Positions 16,692 to 25,188 of a stretch of DNA of 64,000 nt are shown piece after piece. Position 1 is the stretch's first letter, and each line of letters starts with the position of its first letter. The stretch is from the NCBI GenBank assembly GCA_963755635.1, contig CAVWKS010000036.1:434001-498000 (forward strand), read 5' to 3'. This stretch comes from AC-32 sp963755635. GTDB lineage: Bacteria > Actinomycetota > Thermoleophilia > Gaiellales > Gaiellaceae. Below the pieces are notes generated by a model. That model saw only the letters and a program-made list of their open reading frames with translations. It was not told where the DNA came from and did no database searches. The translations under genes and the position numbers were made by a program.

Positions 16692-16729
16692 GTCAGATCC
16701 GGAGGGCCGAAAGGTCGTCCGGATCTGGC
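16692..16729 (+). other. 5'-leader RNA hairpin with GAAA tetraloop
   Basis: CAGATCCGGA (16694-16703) pairs with TCCGGATCTG (16718-16727), extended outward by a U-G and a G-C pair and inward by GGCC/GGTC pairs closing a GAAA tetraloop at 16709-16712. It stands at the predicted 5' end of the transcript, about 57 nt before the ATG. A stabilising leader or a protein/ligand-binding element is possible. There is no T-run, so a plain terminator is less likely. Confidence 0.6.
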
Positions 16730-16785
16730 GTTTCTGGGGCCGGTATCGGGGATACTCCCCGGCACACACGGCAAGGAGGCCACAC

Positions 16786-16983
16786 ATGAGTTGGCTCGAC
16801 AAGCTGCTCGGCCGCAGCAAGAAAGCGGCGGGCGACATGACCGGCGACAGCTCGATGAAGCAGGAAGGCATGCACCAGGAGCAGGCCGGGATGGCCACGG
16901 AGCGCGCCGAGAGCGCCGAAGAGACGGCGCAGGAAGAGCGGGAGCGGGCCGCGGAGCACCAGGCCCAGCGCGACAACCCGTAG
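16786..16983 (+). CDS. small charged hydrophilic protein, stress-protein-like
   Basis: A 65-residue protein starting MSWLDKLLGRSKKAAGDMTG, then almost wholly polar with many Glu, Gln, Ala and Met and no membrane segment. An N-terminal amphipathic stretch and a disordered, acidic remainder recall CsbD-like and other small general-stress proteins, but I cannot place it in a family. Shine-Dalgarno AAGGAGG at 16773-16779 stands 6 nt before the ATG and suggests strong translation. It has its own promoter, a structured leader and a terminator, so it is a single-gene unit. Confidence 0.75.
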   Translation: MSWLDKLLGRSKKAAGDMTGDSSMKQEGMHQEQAGMATERAESAEETAQEERERAAEHQAQRDNP

Positions 16984-17006
16984 GCCTCGCGCTCGAGGGG
17001 GTTTTT

Positions 17007-17030
17007 AGAGGGCGGCTTCGGCCGCCCTCT
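17007..17030 (+). terminator. hairpin terminator after the small protein gene
   Basis: A 10-bp perfect stem AGAGGGCGGC / GCCGCCCTCT with a TTCG tetraloop, 23 nt past the stop at 16983. The T-run (17002-17006) precedes rather than follows the stem, so it is a hairpin-only terminator of the kind common in high-GC actinobacteria. Confidence 0.75.
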
Positions 17031-17069
17031 CTCGTACCGTCCGACGGCCTCTCTAAGGTTCGTCGGCTC

Positions 17070-18086
17070 ATGACTGCACTCCTGATCCTGCTGATCGTGC
17101 TCCTGGCCGGTGCCGCGCTCTTCGCGTGGCTCCCGCGCGTCCTCGACCGTCTGCTCACGGCGCGCAACTCCGAAATGGACGGGCGCCTACAGGCGATGAA
17201 CGAGATCGTCGACCGCCGGCTCGCCGACCTCGACACGAAGGTCGACCGGCGGCTCGAGCACGCGACCAAGCAGACGAACGCGATCCACGAGAAGCTCGGC
17301 GCGGTCGGGGAGGCAACGCAGCTCCTCGCCGAGCAGGCGAAGGGCCTGGGCGAGCTGCAGCAGATCCTGCGACCGCCCAAGGCCCGCGGCGGCTTCGGCG
17401 AGCTTCTGCTTGGCCAGTTGCTCGCGGACCGGCTGCCGCCGACCGCCTACTCGCTCCAGTACGGCTTTGCGGGCGGCGAGCGCGTGGACGCCGTGATCAA
17501 GGTCGACCGGCTCGTCCCGATCGACTCCAAGTTCCCGCTCGACAACTTCGAGCGGATGGCCGGCGCCGACAACGACATCGAGCGCCAGCAGCACGAGAAG
17601 CTGTTCGCGCGGGACGTCAAGACCCACATCGACGCGATCGCGTCGAAGTACATCCGGCCGGACGAGGGCACGTACGACTTCGCGTTCATGTACCTGCCGT
17701 CCGAGGCGATCTACTACGAGCTCGCCTGCGGCAAGACCGGGGCGCTCCTGGAGTACGCGCACGCGAAGCGCGTGCTGCCGGTGTCGCCGACGACGCTGAC
17801 GGCGTACCTCCAGGTGGTCGTGCTCGGCCTCCGAGGGCTCCAGATCGAGCAGCACGCGCACGAAGTCATGGCGTACTGCGCCCAGCTGCAGAATGAGTTC
17901 GGGAAGTTCAAGGAGGACTTCGCGCTGGTCGGGACGCACCTCGAGCGGGCGCAAAAGAAGTTCTTCGAGTCGGAGAAGCACCTCGGCAAGTTCGAGACGA
18001 AGCTCGAGCAGGCCGCCGAGTCGCCGGCCGAGCTGGCACCGCCCGCCGAGGCGCACGAGCTACCGCGCGCCGTCGACGCGGCTTAG
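17070..18086 (+). CDS. rmuC: DNA recombination protein RmuC
   Basis: A 338-residue RmuC-family protein. An N-terminal membrane helix (LLILLIVLLAGAALFAWL) leads into a coiled-coil section (residues 30-95) and the RmuC nuclease-like domain: RGGFGELLLGQLLADRLP, VDAVIKVDRLVPIDSKFPLD and AFMYLPSEAIYYELAC. The family limits recombination at inverted repeats, probably as an endonuclease related to restriction enzymes. The ATG at 17070 places the helix at the start. Its stop shares bases with the aconitase stop on the other strand (TTAG at 18083-18086). Confidence 0.92.
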   Translation: MTALLILLIVLLAGAALFAWLPRVLDRLLTARNSEMDGRLQAMNEIVDRRLADLDTKVDRRLEHATKQTNAIHEKLGAVGEATQLLAEQAKGLGELQQILRPPKARGGFGELLLGQLLADRLPPTAYSLQYGFAGGERVDAVIKVDRLVPIDSKFPLDNFERMAGADNDIERQQHEKLFARDVKTHIDAIASKYIRPDEGTYDFAFMYLPSEAIYYELACGKTGALLEYAHAKRVLPVSPTTLTAYLQVVVLGLRGLQIEQHAHEVMAYCAQLQNEFGKFKEDFALVGTHLERAQKKFFESEKHLGKFETKLEQAAESPAELAPPAEAHELPRAVDAA

Positions 18087-20035
18087 GCCGGCGCCGGCTG
18101 CTGCTCTTTGAGGTAGCGGATCAGGCCGCCCGCGACGACGATCTCGCGCTCGCGCGGGAGCAGGTCGTGCGTGAGCGTGATCGTGCCGACGCCCTCGATC
18201 TCGGTCGCGAGCTCGTCTTCGCCCTGGGCGATCGAATGCAGGTTTGGGATCCGCCACGTCTGGCCGAGCTTGGCCTTGTCGTAGTCGGACGCGTCCTGGA
18301 AGAGGAGCGGGACGATCCCCTGCGCGATCAGGTTGCGGCGGTGGATCCGGGCGAAGCCCTTCGCGATCACCGCACGGACACCTAGCTGGGCCGGGGCCAG
18401 TGCGGCGTGCTCGCGGCTGGAGCCCTGGCCGTAGTTGTCGCCGGCGACGATGAAGCCTCCGCCCCACTCGTGCGCGCGGCGAGGGAACTCCTTGTCGCGA
18501 TGCTGGAAGGTGAACTCGGCGATCGCGGGCACGTTCGAGCGGTAGGCCATCACGGTCGCGCCGTCGGGTGAGAGATCGCCGGTCGAGATGTCGTCGGGCG
18601 CGACGATCAGGACGCGCAGCTCGAGCTCGTCCGGCAGCGGCTTCTGCTCTGGCGGCGGCTTGATGTTCGGCCCGCGGGGGATCTCGATCGACCGGGCTTC
18701 CTCCTCCGGCACCGGCTCGAGGATGTGACGCTGAACGACCTCGGGGCGCGCCGTCGGCCGCTCGGGGAACTCGACCGCGGAGAGCTCGCGGGGATCGGAG
18801 ATCACACCGGTCAGCATCGAAGCCGCCGCAACTGCCGGCGAGCAGAGGAAGACCTGATCGTCGGCGGTGCCGCTGCGGCCCGGGAAGTTGCGGTTGAACG
18901 TTCGCAGCGAGTTCGAGCCCGACGGCGGCGCCTGGCCCATTCCGACGCACGGCCCGCACGCCGGCTCGAGCATCCGCACGCCGGCCATCAGCAGGTCGAC
19001 GTAGGTGCCCGAGCGTGTGATCTGGTCGAGGATCTGGCGCGAGCCCGGCGTCGCGGTCGCGGAGACGAGCTTCTCCGAGATCTCCGAGCCCTTGAGGACC
19101 GCGCCGCAGACGGCGAGGTCTTCGTACGAGGAGTTGACCGACGAGCCGATGCAGACCTGTGTCAGCTCGGTGCCGACGAGCTCGTCGACCGGCACGACGT
19201 TGCTGGGCGACGACGGCTTCGCGACGAGCGGGACGAGCTCGGCGAGGTCGATGTGCTCCTCCTCGTCGAAGTCGCCGGTGTCACCGGTCTCGAGCGCGAC
19301 GAAGTCCCCCTCGCGCTGCTGCTCGGCGAGCCAGCTCCGCGTCTCCTCGTCGGAGGGGAAGACCGCGCCCGTCGCCCCGAGCTCGGCGATCATGTTCGCG
19401 ATCGTCCCGCGCTCGGTGTAGTCGAGCGTCGATACGCCCGGGCCGGTGAACTCGAAGATCGCGCCGCGGCCCCCTCGCACCGTGCGCCGGCGCAGCAGCT
19501 CGAGGATCACGTCCTTCGCCTGGATCCACGGCCGCGGCAGCTCGTTCTCGAGGAAGACGCCGACGATCTTCGGGCACGGCAGCTCGAACGGGTGGCCGGC
19601 CATGCAGACGGCGACGTCGAGCCCGCCCGCGCCGATCGCGATCATCCCGCAGGAGCCCGACTGGGTCGTGTGGCTGTCTGCGCCGATCAGCGTCTTGCCG
19701 GGGACGGCGAAGCGCTCACAGTGGACGTAGTGGCAGATCCCGTTGCCGGGGCGCGAGAACCAGAGCCCGTAGCGCGCGGCCATCGCCTGCAGGAAGCGGT
19801 GGTCATCCGGATTCTTGAAGTCGATCTGGAGAATGTTGTGGTCGACGTAGATGACCGCGGTCTCGACCTGGACGCGGTCGACGCCGAACAGCTCGAACTG
19901 CATGCAGGCCATCGTCCCGGTCGCGTCCTGCGCGAGCGTCTGGTCGACGCGGAGGGCTATCTCCTGGCCGGGAACGAGGTCGCCGCGCTCGAGGTGCTCT
20001 TCGAGGATCGTGCGCGCAAGCGAGGCCATCCCCAC
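18083..20035 (-). CDS. aconitate hydratase
   Basis: A 650-residue aconitase, the compact form near mitochondrial/archaeal length rather than the 900-residue AcnA. It interconverts citrate and isocitrate in the TCA cycle using a 4Fe-4S cluster. Seen: VIYVDHNILQIDFKNPDDH, GADSHTTQSGSCGMIAIG, ACGPCVGMGQAPPSG (cluster Cys pair) and, in the swivelling domain, DNYGQGSSREHAALAP with the active-site Ser-Arg. GTG 20033-20035 has AGGA 6 nt upstream; an ATG two codons on is the alternative. A monocistronic unit by position. Confidence 0.93.
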   Translation of the reverse strand: MGMASLARTILEEHLERGDLVPGQEIALRVDQTLAQDATGTMACMQFELFGVDRVQVETAVIYVDHNILQIDFKNPDDHRFLQAMAARYGLWFSRPGNGICHYVHCERFAVPGKTLIGADSHTTQSGSCGMIAIGAGGLDVAVCMAGHPFELPCPKIVGVFLENELPRPWIQAKDVILELLRRRTVRGGRGAIFEFTGPGVSTLDYTERGTIANMIAELGATGAVFPSDEETRSWLAEQQREGDFVALETGDTGDFDEEEHIDLAELVPLVAKPSSPSNVVPVDELVGTELTQVCIGSSVNSSYEDLAVCGAVLKGSEISEKLVSATATPGSRQILDQITRSGTYVDLLMAGVRMLEPACGPCVGMGQAPPSGSNSLRTFNRNFPGRSGTADDQVFLCSPAVAAASMLTGVISDPRELSAVEFPERPTARPEVVQRHILEPVPEEEARSIEIPRGPNIKPPPEQKPLPDELELRVLIVAPDDISTGDLSPDGATVMAYRSNVPAIAEFTFQHRDKEFPRRAHEWGGGFIVAGDNYGQGSSREHAALAPAQLGVRAVIAKGFARIHRRNLIAQGIVPLLFQDASDYDKAKLGQTWRIPNLHSIAQGEDELATEIEGVGTITLTHDLLPREREIVVAGGLIRYLKEQQPAPA

Positions 20036-20071
20036 CAGTATTCCTGAATCCGGCAGCCGCGCCGGAGGTTC

Positions 20072-21208
20072 TCAGTAGCGCAGCAGCGCGCCGATGCCTT
20101 CGACCGGCTCGAGGTCGTGTCGCTCTCGCAGCTCCCGCACCGTGCCGCCGTGCGCGAGCGTCTGGTGGACGGCGAGGTCCGCCCCGTGCTTGCTCTCCTC
20201 CATCGGCGTCCCGTCGAGCGGGCAGTCGCCTGCCTCGGCGGAGAGCCGCCCACATTTCGGGCACGCCCACGCCGAGCGGTCGGCGCCCTCCTGAACGAGC
20301 AGCAGCTCGACGCGCCCGTCCGAGGCCGCCTCGAGGGTCTTCTCCCAGCCGGAAGCCGCGCGCCCGTTCCGGCCCGCCTCCTCCTGCCAGCGCTCGGCCG
20401 CAGCCGCCTCCTCCTCGGCCCGCCACTTCCCCAGGACCGGCTTGGCCGCCTGGAGCAGCTCCGGCGCGCCCGCGTGCGCCTCGGCAGACGTCCAGCCGAT
20501 CACCGCGCTCTGCACGTCATGCGACAGCTCGGCCTCGAATGCCGAGCGGGTCTCCTCCGAGACGACGATCACGATCCGGGTGTCGCGCCGCCGGCGGACC
20601 GCTCGATCGAGCAGCTGGGCCACGTCCTTCAAGTGCTCCTCGACGAGCTTCTCGATATGCCGCTGGTAGCGCGCCTGCGACCAGCCGCCCTGGTCATGCC
20701 GCCCCGGCTGCTCGTCGAACTGCTCCTGGAATTCCTCCAGCCGCCCGTCCGTCAGGCGGTAGAGGTCGCCGCGCTCCCGGCCGACGGCCGCGACGATCAC
20801 GCCGTCGCCGCTGCCGACGAGCGGCACGAGCGGCGCGAGGTAACAGGTCTTGCCGACCTTGACGAGGTCGGGCACTCGGTCGCTCAGCGGCAGCGGAACC
20901 CAGAGCCCGTCGAGCCCGGCGCAGAACAGCGCGAAGCCGTGGGCACCCTCGCGGCTGAACTCCGAGTCGAAGTAGTCGCGCAGACGGTGGAGATCGGCCT
21001 CGAGCCCTTCCTTCTGGCCGTGGTCGAGCCCGTCTCGCCCGGGCCACTTCTCGACCTCGTCGAGCAGCGCGTTGATCCTGGCGTCTACCGCGACGGGGGT
21101 CGGGGAGTCGCTCGGGTCGAGGTCGAGGTAGAAGCTGATCGCGTTTCCAAGCTCGGCCCTGAACGTCGCCAGGTCGCGCAGCACTTCCCAGGTCACGGTC
21201 GCCGCCAT
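20072..21208 (-). CDS. bacterial eRF1-like protein (Vms1/baeRF superfamily)
   Basis: A 378-residue homologue of the archaeo-eukaryotic release factor 1 fold. The decisive motif is GGWSQARYQR at residues 174-183, the counterpart of the GGQ loop that reaches the peptidyl transferase centre. The N-terminal half (GHGFALFCAGLDGLW-like strands) and the following RNase-H-fold half match the family outline, and a C-terminal zinc-ribbon-like piece has CPKCG (316-320) and C329. Expected to act on peptidyl-tRNA in stalled large subunits. Its ATG overlaps the MFS stop as TGATG, so the two genes are coupled. The exact subfamily is uncertain. Confidence 0.75.
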   Translation of the reverse strand: MAATVTWEVLRDLATFRAELGNAISFYLDLDPSDSPTPVAVDARINALLDEVEKWPGRDGLDHGQKEGLEADLHRLRDYFDSEFSREGAHGFALFCAGLDGLWVPLPLSDRVPDLVKVGKTCYLAPLVPLVGSGDGVIVAAVGRERGDLYRLTDGRLEEFQEQFDEQPGRHDQGGWSQARYQRHIEKLVEEHLKDVAQLLDRAVRRRRDTRIVIVVSEETRSAFEAELSHDVQSAVIGWTSAEAHAGAPELLQAAKPVLGKWRAEEEAAAAERWQEEAGRNGRAASGWEKTLEAASDGRVELLLVQEGADRSAWACPKCGRLSAEAGDCPLDGTPMEESKHGADLAVHQTLAHGGTVRELRERHDLEPVEGIGALLRY

Positions 21209-22650
21209 CAGCTTGCCTCCCCTTGCCGGAACTGCGCGATATTACGCCTCTCCGCAGCCGCGATCCTGGCGCTCCGCGACGGAACGGCCAGCGCTGCGAG
21301 GAACGCGACCAGCAGCGCGGCGGCCGAGACCGCGAAGGCGATCGTGAATCCCCGCTCGGTCGGATCGCCGTTCGCCGCCACCGTCGCGGTCACGATCTCA
21401 CCCGCGACGGTGCTGCCGATCGCGCCCCCGATCGTGCGGACGATCGTGTTCATCCCAGTCGCCACGCCCGTCTGCTCGGCCGGGACAGCCTCGACGATCA
21501 GGTTCGCCATCGACGCGAACGCGAACCCGATGCCGACCCCCATCACCGCCATGGCGAGGTAGATCTGCCAGTCGTAGTCGTGGGCGACGGTGAGGATGAG
21601 AAAGCCGGCCGAGGAGACGAGCGAGCCGACCAGCAGCGGCACCTTCGAGCCGACCGTGCTCGAAAGCCGGCCTGAGAACGGCCCGGCCACGAGCATGCCG
21701 ATTGTCGCGGGAAGCAGGAAGAGGCCGGCCTGCGTGACGCTCGCGTCGAAGCCGAAGCCGGTGGAAGTCGGCTGCTCGACGAACTCCGGCACGAGGATGA
21801 ACGACGAGTACATCCCGAAGCCGAACAGCAGGGCGGCGAGGTTCGTCGTCCAGACGCCGCGCAGGCGCATCATCTGCATGTCCACGACCGGCGCGTAGCT
21901 GCGCGACTCCCACCAGATCCACACCGGGATCAGCACGACCGTCGCGACGAAGAGGGCGAGCGTCTTGCCGGAGGTCCAGCCCCACGTCGAGCCCTGGCTG
22001 ATACCCACGAGCAGCGTCACCAGCCACCCGCCGAGCAACACCGCTCCGACCGGATCGATCCTCCCGCGGGCCCGCACGGGCGATTCCGGCACGAAGAAGA
22101 AGATCCCGATCAGCGCGATCAGGACCGCGACGAGCGGGAACCAGAAGAGCCAGTGGTAGGAGAAGTGCTCGACGATCGGGCCGGCGAGCACGATTCCGAG
22201 GCCGCCGCCGATCCCGAGGATCGCCGAGATCAGCGCGATCCCGTGCGGCACGCGCGCGGGCGGGAACTCGTCCCGGATGATCGCGAACGAGAGCGGAAAG
22301 ATCGCGCCGCCCGCGCCCTGGATCACTCGGGCGACGATCATCACGCCGATCGAGGTGGCCACACCGGCGAGCGCGGTCCCGGCCGCGAGCACGATCAGCA
22401 CCAGGACCATGACTCGCTTCTTGCCGTACATGTCGCCGAGCCGTCCGGCGATCGGCGTCACGACCGACGCCGAGAGCAGATACGCGCTCAGGATCCAGGC
22501 CGCGCCGGTCGTCGTCGTGTTCAGGTCGTGCTGGATCGTCAGCAGCGCCGGGGCGACGAGGGACTGCAGCAGCGCGTAGGAAACCGCCGCAGCGGCAAGC
22601 AGCGTGAAGGTGACGTTGTAGTGCTGCCGGTGAACCTCGATGCTGCTCAT
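21208..22650 (-). CDS. MFS transporter, DHA2 (14-helix) drug exporter type
   Basis: A 480-residue proton-driven exporter with 14 predicted helices. The DHA2 landmarks are visible: motif A GRLGDMYGKKRVMVLVL after helix 2, ARVIQGAGGAIFPLSFAII in helix 4, and motif C in GIGGGLGIVLAGPIVEH at helix 5. The substrate is not predictable. The start ATG is at 22648-22650. The stop overlaps the start of the eRF1-like gene by one base (TGATG), an arrangement that hints at a shared condition such as antibiotic or translation stress. Confidence 0.88.
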   Translation of the reverse strand: MSSIEVHRQHYNVTFTLLAAAAVSYALLQSLVAPALLTIQHDLNTTTTGAAWILSAYLLSASVVTPIAGRLGDMYGKKRVMVLVLIVLAAGTALAGVATSIGVMIVARVIQGAGGAIFPLSFAIIRDEFPPARVPHGIALISAILGIGGGLGIVLAGPIVEHFSYHWLFWFPLVAVLIALIGIFFFVPESPVRARGRIDPVGAVLLGGWLVTLLVGISQGSTWGWTSGKTLALFVATVVLIPVWIWWESRSYAPVVDMQMMRLRGVWTTNLAALLFGFGMYSSFILVPEFVEQPTSTGFGFDASVTQAGLFLLPATIGMLVAGPFSGRLSSTVGSKVPLLVGSLVSSAGFLILTVAHDYDWQIYLAMAVMGVGIGFAFASMANLIVEAVPAEQTGVATGMNTIVRTIGGAIGSTVAGEIVTATVAANGDPTERGFTIAFAVSAAALLVAFLAALAVPSRSARIAAAERRNIAQFRQGEAS

Positions 22651-22691
22651 CCGCCCTCAGTGTTCCCAATCGGCCACGGCAGCGAGTGTTA

Positions 22692-22717
22692 GGAAGTTTC
22701 GACCGGTCCGAATCGTT
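22692..22717 (+). promoter_or_regulatory. SigR-like ECF promoter upstream of trxB
   Basis: GGAAG at 22692-22696, exactly 18 bases, then GTT at 22715-22717. This matches the Streptomyces SigR consensus (GGAAT-N18-GTT) at 7 of 8 positions, and thioredoxin reductase is a classic SigR target there. The implied transcription start near 22724 leaves a very short leader with the Shine-Dalgarno at 22727-22731. Confidence 0.55.
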
Positions 22718-22740
22718 TAATACTGCAGGAGATGAATGAC

Positions 22741-23700
22741 ATGAGAGAACTGATCGTCATCGGCGGAGGCCCGTCCGGCTACACCGCCGCGCTCTACGCA
22801 GCGCGCGCCAATCTGGAGCCACTCGTGATCGAGGGCTTCGCCTGGGGCGGCCAGCTGATGATCACGAGCGACGTCGAGAACTACCCCGGCTACCCGGAGG
22901 GAATTCTCGGCCCACAGATGATGCAGGACTTCCGCCGCCAGGCCGAGCGCTTCGGCGCGGAGTTCGTGACCGACGACGTGACGAAGGTCGACTTCAGCGG
23001 GCACCCGCTGCGCGTCTTCGTCGGCGAGACGGAACACACGGCCGAGGCCGTGATCGTCGCGACCGGCGCGAGCGCGCGCCAGCTCGGGCTCGAGTCCGAG
23101 CGGACGCTCCAGGGCAAGGGCGTCTCCTACTGCGCCGTCTGCGACGCCGCGTTCTTCCGCGACAAGGAGGTCGTGGTGGTCGGCGGCGGCGACTCGGCGA
23201 TGGAGGAGGCGGTCTTTCTGGCGAAGTTCGCGAACAGGGTCACACTCGTTCACCGGCGCGACGAGTTCCGCGCGTCACCGATCATGATCGACCGGGCCCG
23301 GGCGAACGAGAAGATCGAGTTCGTCACGCCGGCCGTTGTCGACGAGGTGCTCGCGCAGGACGGCCAGACGAGCGCCGTCCGCCTACGCGACCCGAGCACG
23401 GACGACGTGCGCGAGATCGAGGCGCAGGGCCTGTTCGTCGCGATCGGGCACGACCCGAACACGAAGCTCTTCCTCGAGCAGCTCGACCACGACGAGGCCG
23501 GCTATCTCGTCACGAAGCCGGGCTCGACCGAGACGAACATCGAGGGCGTCTTCGCGGCCGGCGACGTCGTCGACCACACGTACCGCCAGGCCGTCACCGC
23601 GGCCGGCAGCGGCTGTATGGCCGCGCTCGACGCCGAGCGCTGGCTCGCGGCGCGTGAGGGTCACCCGGCCACCGCGCTGGCCGCGCCCCGCGAGGGCTAG
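22741..23700 (+). CDS. trxB: thioredoxin reductase
   Basis: FAD/NADPH thioredoxin reductase of about 319 residues. The FAD-binding IGGGPSGYTAALYAARA is at the N-terminus, the redox-active CAVC at residues 131-134, the NADPH-binding GGGDSAMEEAVFLAKF and the second FAD motif GVFAAGDVVDHTYRQAVTAA at the C-terminus. Two in-frame starts exist, ATG 22732 and 22741. The Shine-Dalgarno AGGAG (22727-22731) touches the first and stands 9 nt from the second, so I chose 22741. A short Ala-rich tail after the catalytic core is not conserved. The upstream SigR-like promoter suggests induction by thiol-oxidative stress. Confidence 0.94.
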   Translation: MRELIVIGGGPSGYTAALYAARANLEPLVIEGFAWGGQLMITSDVENYPGYPEGILGPQMMQDFRRQAERFGAEFVTDDVTKVDFSGHPLRVFVGETEHTAEAVIVATGASARQLGLESERTLQGKGVSYCAVCDAAFFRDKEVVVVGGGDSAMEEAVFLAKFANRVTLVHRRDEFRASPIMIDRARANEKIEFVTPAVVDEVLAQDGQTSAVRLRDPSTDDVREIEAQGLFVAIGHDPNTKLFLEQLDHDEAGYLVTKPGSTETNIEGVFAAGDVVDHTYRQAVTAAGSGCMAALDAERWLAAREGHPATALAAPREG

Positions 23701-23735
23701 CTAAGCCAGCCGAAGCGGGGGCTAACCTCGGCCGG

Positions 23736-24725
23736 ATGGCCGAATGGATCGACCTGTGCGACCCGTCGCGCGAGGAGCTCCACGACGCGCTGCCGAGCGA
23801 CATCCACGAGCTCGCGCTCGAGCAGCTGCTCCGGCCGACGCGGCACGACGACGAGCCGAGGCCGCGGCTCGAAGGCCACGTCCACTACGTCTACGGCGTC
23901 TTTCTCGTCCCGATCATGGTCCGCGAGGAGGACCGCGTCTTCTACCAGGAGGTCGACCTGGTCGCGACGCGCGAGCGCCTCGTCACCGTCCGCAAGACCC
24001 CCGAGGAGGGTCACCCGTTCGACACGCAGGCCGTGCACGACGCGGTGGCGAAGGAGGACGACCAGCGCGTCGGGCTGATCGTCTACCGCCTCGTCGACCA
24101 GATCGCCGAGTACTTCCTCGACCTCGTGGACGCGATCGACGACGAGATCGACGAGCTCGAGGACGGGATCGAGGAGTGGTCGGCGGAGCAGATCCGGCGC
24201 CGCATCTCCACGCTGCGACACGACCTGCTGCACGTGCGCCGCACCGTCGCTCCCACGCGCGACGCGATCCGACGGGTCGTCGACCGGCGCATCGACATCG
24301 GTGAGGGCACCGAGATACTCCCACGCGAGATCGAGCTCGACTTCGCGGACGTCTACGACAAGCTCCTGCGCGCGATGGACGGGCTCGACCTCTCGCGCGA
24401 CCTGCTCTCGAGCGCGCGCGACTATCACCAGTCGAAGATCGCGAACGAGCAGAACGAGGTGATGAAGCGGCTGACGGTGATCGCGTCGGTGCTGCTCGTC
24501 CCCACCTTCATCGTCGGCCTCTACGGCCAGAACTTCCGGCACATCCCGGAGCTCGCCTGGGGCTTCGGCTACTGGTGGAGCTGGGGCTGGATCCTGGTGA
24601 CGACGGCGCTGCAGCTTGCCTTCTACCGGTGGCTCGGCTGGATCGGCGGGCCGCCCATGGGCCACCGCCTGCCCCCGTTGCGCCGCCTCGACCCGCGCAC
24701 GCTTGCCGGACGGCGAAGGCGCTAG
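23736..24725 (+). CDS. CorA-family divalent metal ion channel with GQN signature
   Basis: A 329-residue CorA-like Mg2+/Co2+ channel subunit. The cytoplasmic alpha/beta domain and the long stalk helix (near 150-255) precede two C-terminal membrane helices (LTVIASVLLVPTFIVGLYG and the Trp-rich YWWSWGWILVTTALQLAF). The normally GMN pore signature reads GQN at residues 264-266 (YGQNF). A very basic C-terminal tail follows helix 2. Lies 35 nt after trxB and 19 nt before the zinc-ribbon/PAS gene, probably in one transcript. Confidence 0.87.
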   Translation: MAEWIDLCDPSREELHDALPSDIHELALEQLLRPTRHDDEPRPRLEGHVHYVYGVFLVPIMVREEDRVFYQEVDLVATRERLVTVRKTPEEGHPFDTQAVHDAVAKEDDQRVGLIVYRLVDQIAEYFLDLVDAIDDEIDELEDGIEEWSAEQIRRRISTLRHDLLHVRRTVAPTRDAIRRVVDRRIDIGEGTEILPREIELDFADVYDKLLRAMDGLDLSRDLLSSARDYHQSKIANEQNEVMKRLTVIASVLLVPTFIVGLYGQNFRHIPELAWGFGYWWSWGWILVTTALQLAFYRWLGWIGGPPMGHRLPPLRRLDPRTLAGRRRR

Positions 24726-24744
24726 GCCTGGCTAGGCTGCGCTC

Positions 24745-25188
24745 GTGCCGTACTTCATCTGCCCGAACTGCAAGGAGCGCTCGGTCGACCACGACCGGCG
24801 TGAGGGCCTGAGCCAGGACGCCGTCGCCTGCCACCACTGCGGGTTCGGCTTCCTGTTCGAGCTGCTGGAGGACTACTACCCGGCGCCGGCGACCGGCTTC
24901 GTCGTCTGCGACCAGCAGGGGCGCGTGCTCGCGGCAGGGCGCGACGTCTTCGAGCTCTCGGGCTTCCGGGAGCAGGAGCTGATGGGCCGCGACGTGATCG
25001 AGGCGCTCGGCCTCTCTGGCTTCGACGGACAGAGCCCCGCGCAGCTCGCCCTCGAGTGGGGCGTGCGGCGGATGGGCGAGAAGCTCGAGCTGCGCACGCG
25101 CGTCGGGCACACGAAGCCAGTCACGGCGGACTTCTTCCCCGCTTACGACGACGACGGCGGGCTGCTCGTGGCGATCACGCCGCGGTAG
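24745..25188 (+). CDS. zinc-ribbon plus PAS-like sensor protein
   Basis: A 147-residue soluble protein from GTG 24745. Residues 5-35 form a zinc ribbon with two pairs of Cys (CPNC and CHHCGF). From about residue 48 a PAS-like fold follows: GFVVCDQQGRVLAAGRDVFE, then GFREQELMGRDVIEALGL and a final VTADFFPAYDDDGGLLVAI. It has no kinase, cyclase or HTH output, so it may act by protein contact. Closest general match is a family of short PAS proteins in actinobacteria; ligand unknown. The 3' end overlaps the convergent coiled-coil gene by 14 nt. Confidence 0.75.
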   Translation: MPYFICPNCKERSVDHDRREGLSQDAVACHHCGFGFLFELLEDYYPAPATGFVVCDQQGRVLAAGRDVFELSGFREQELMGRDVIEALGLSGFDGQSPAQLALEWGVRRMGEKLELRTRVGHTKPVTADFFPAYDDDGGLLVAITPR

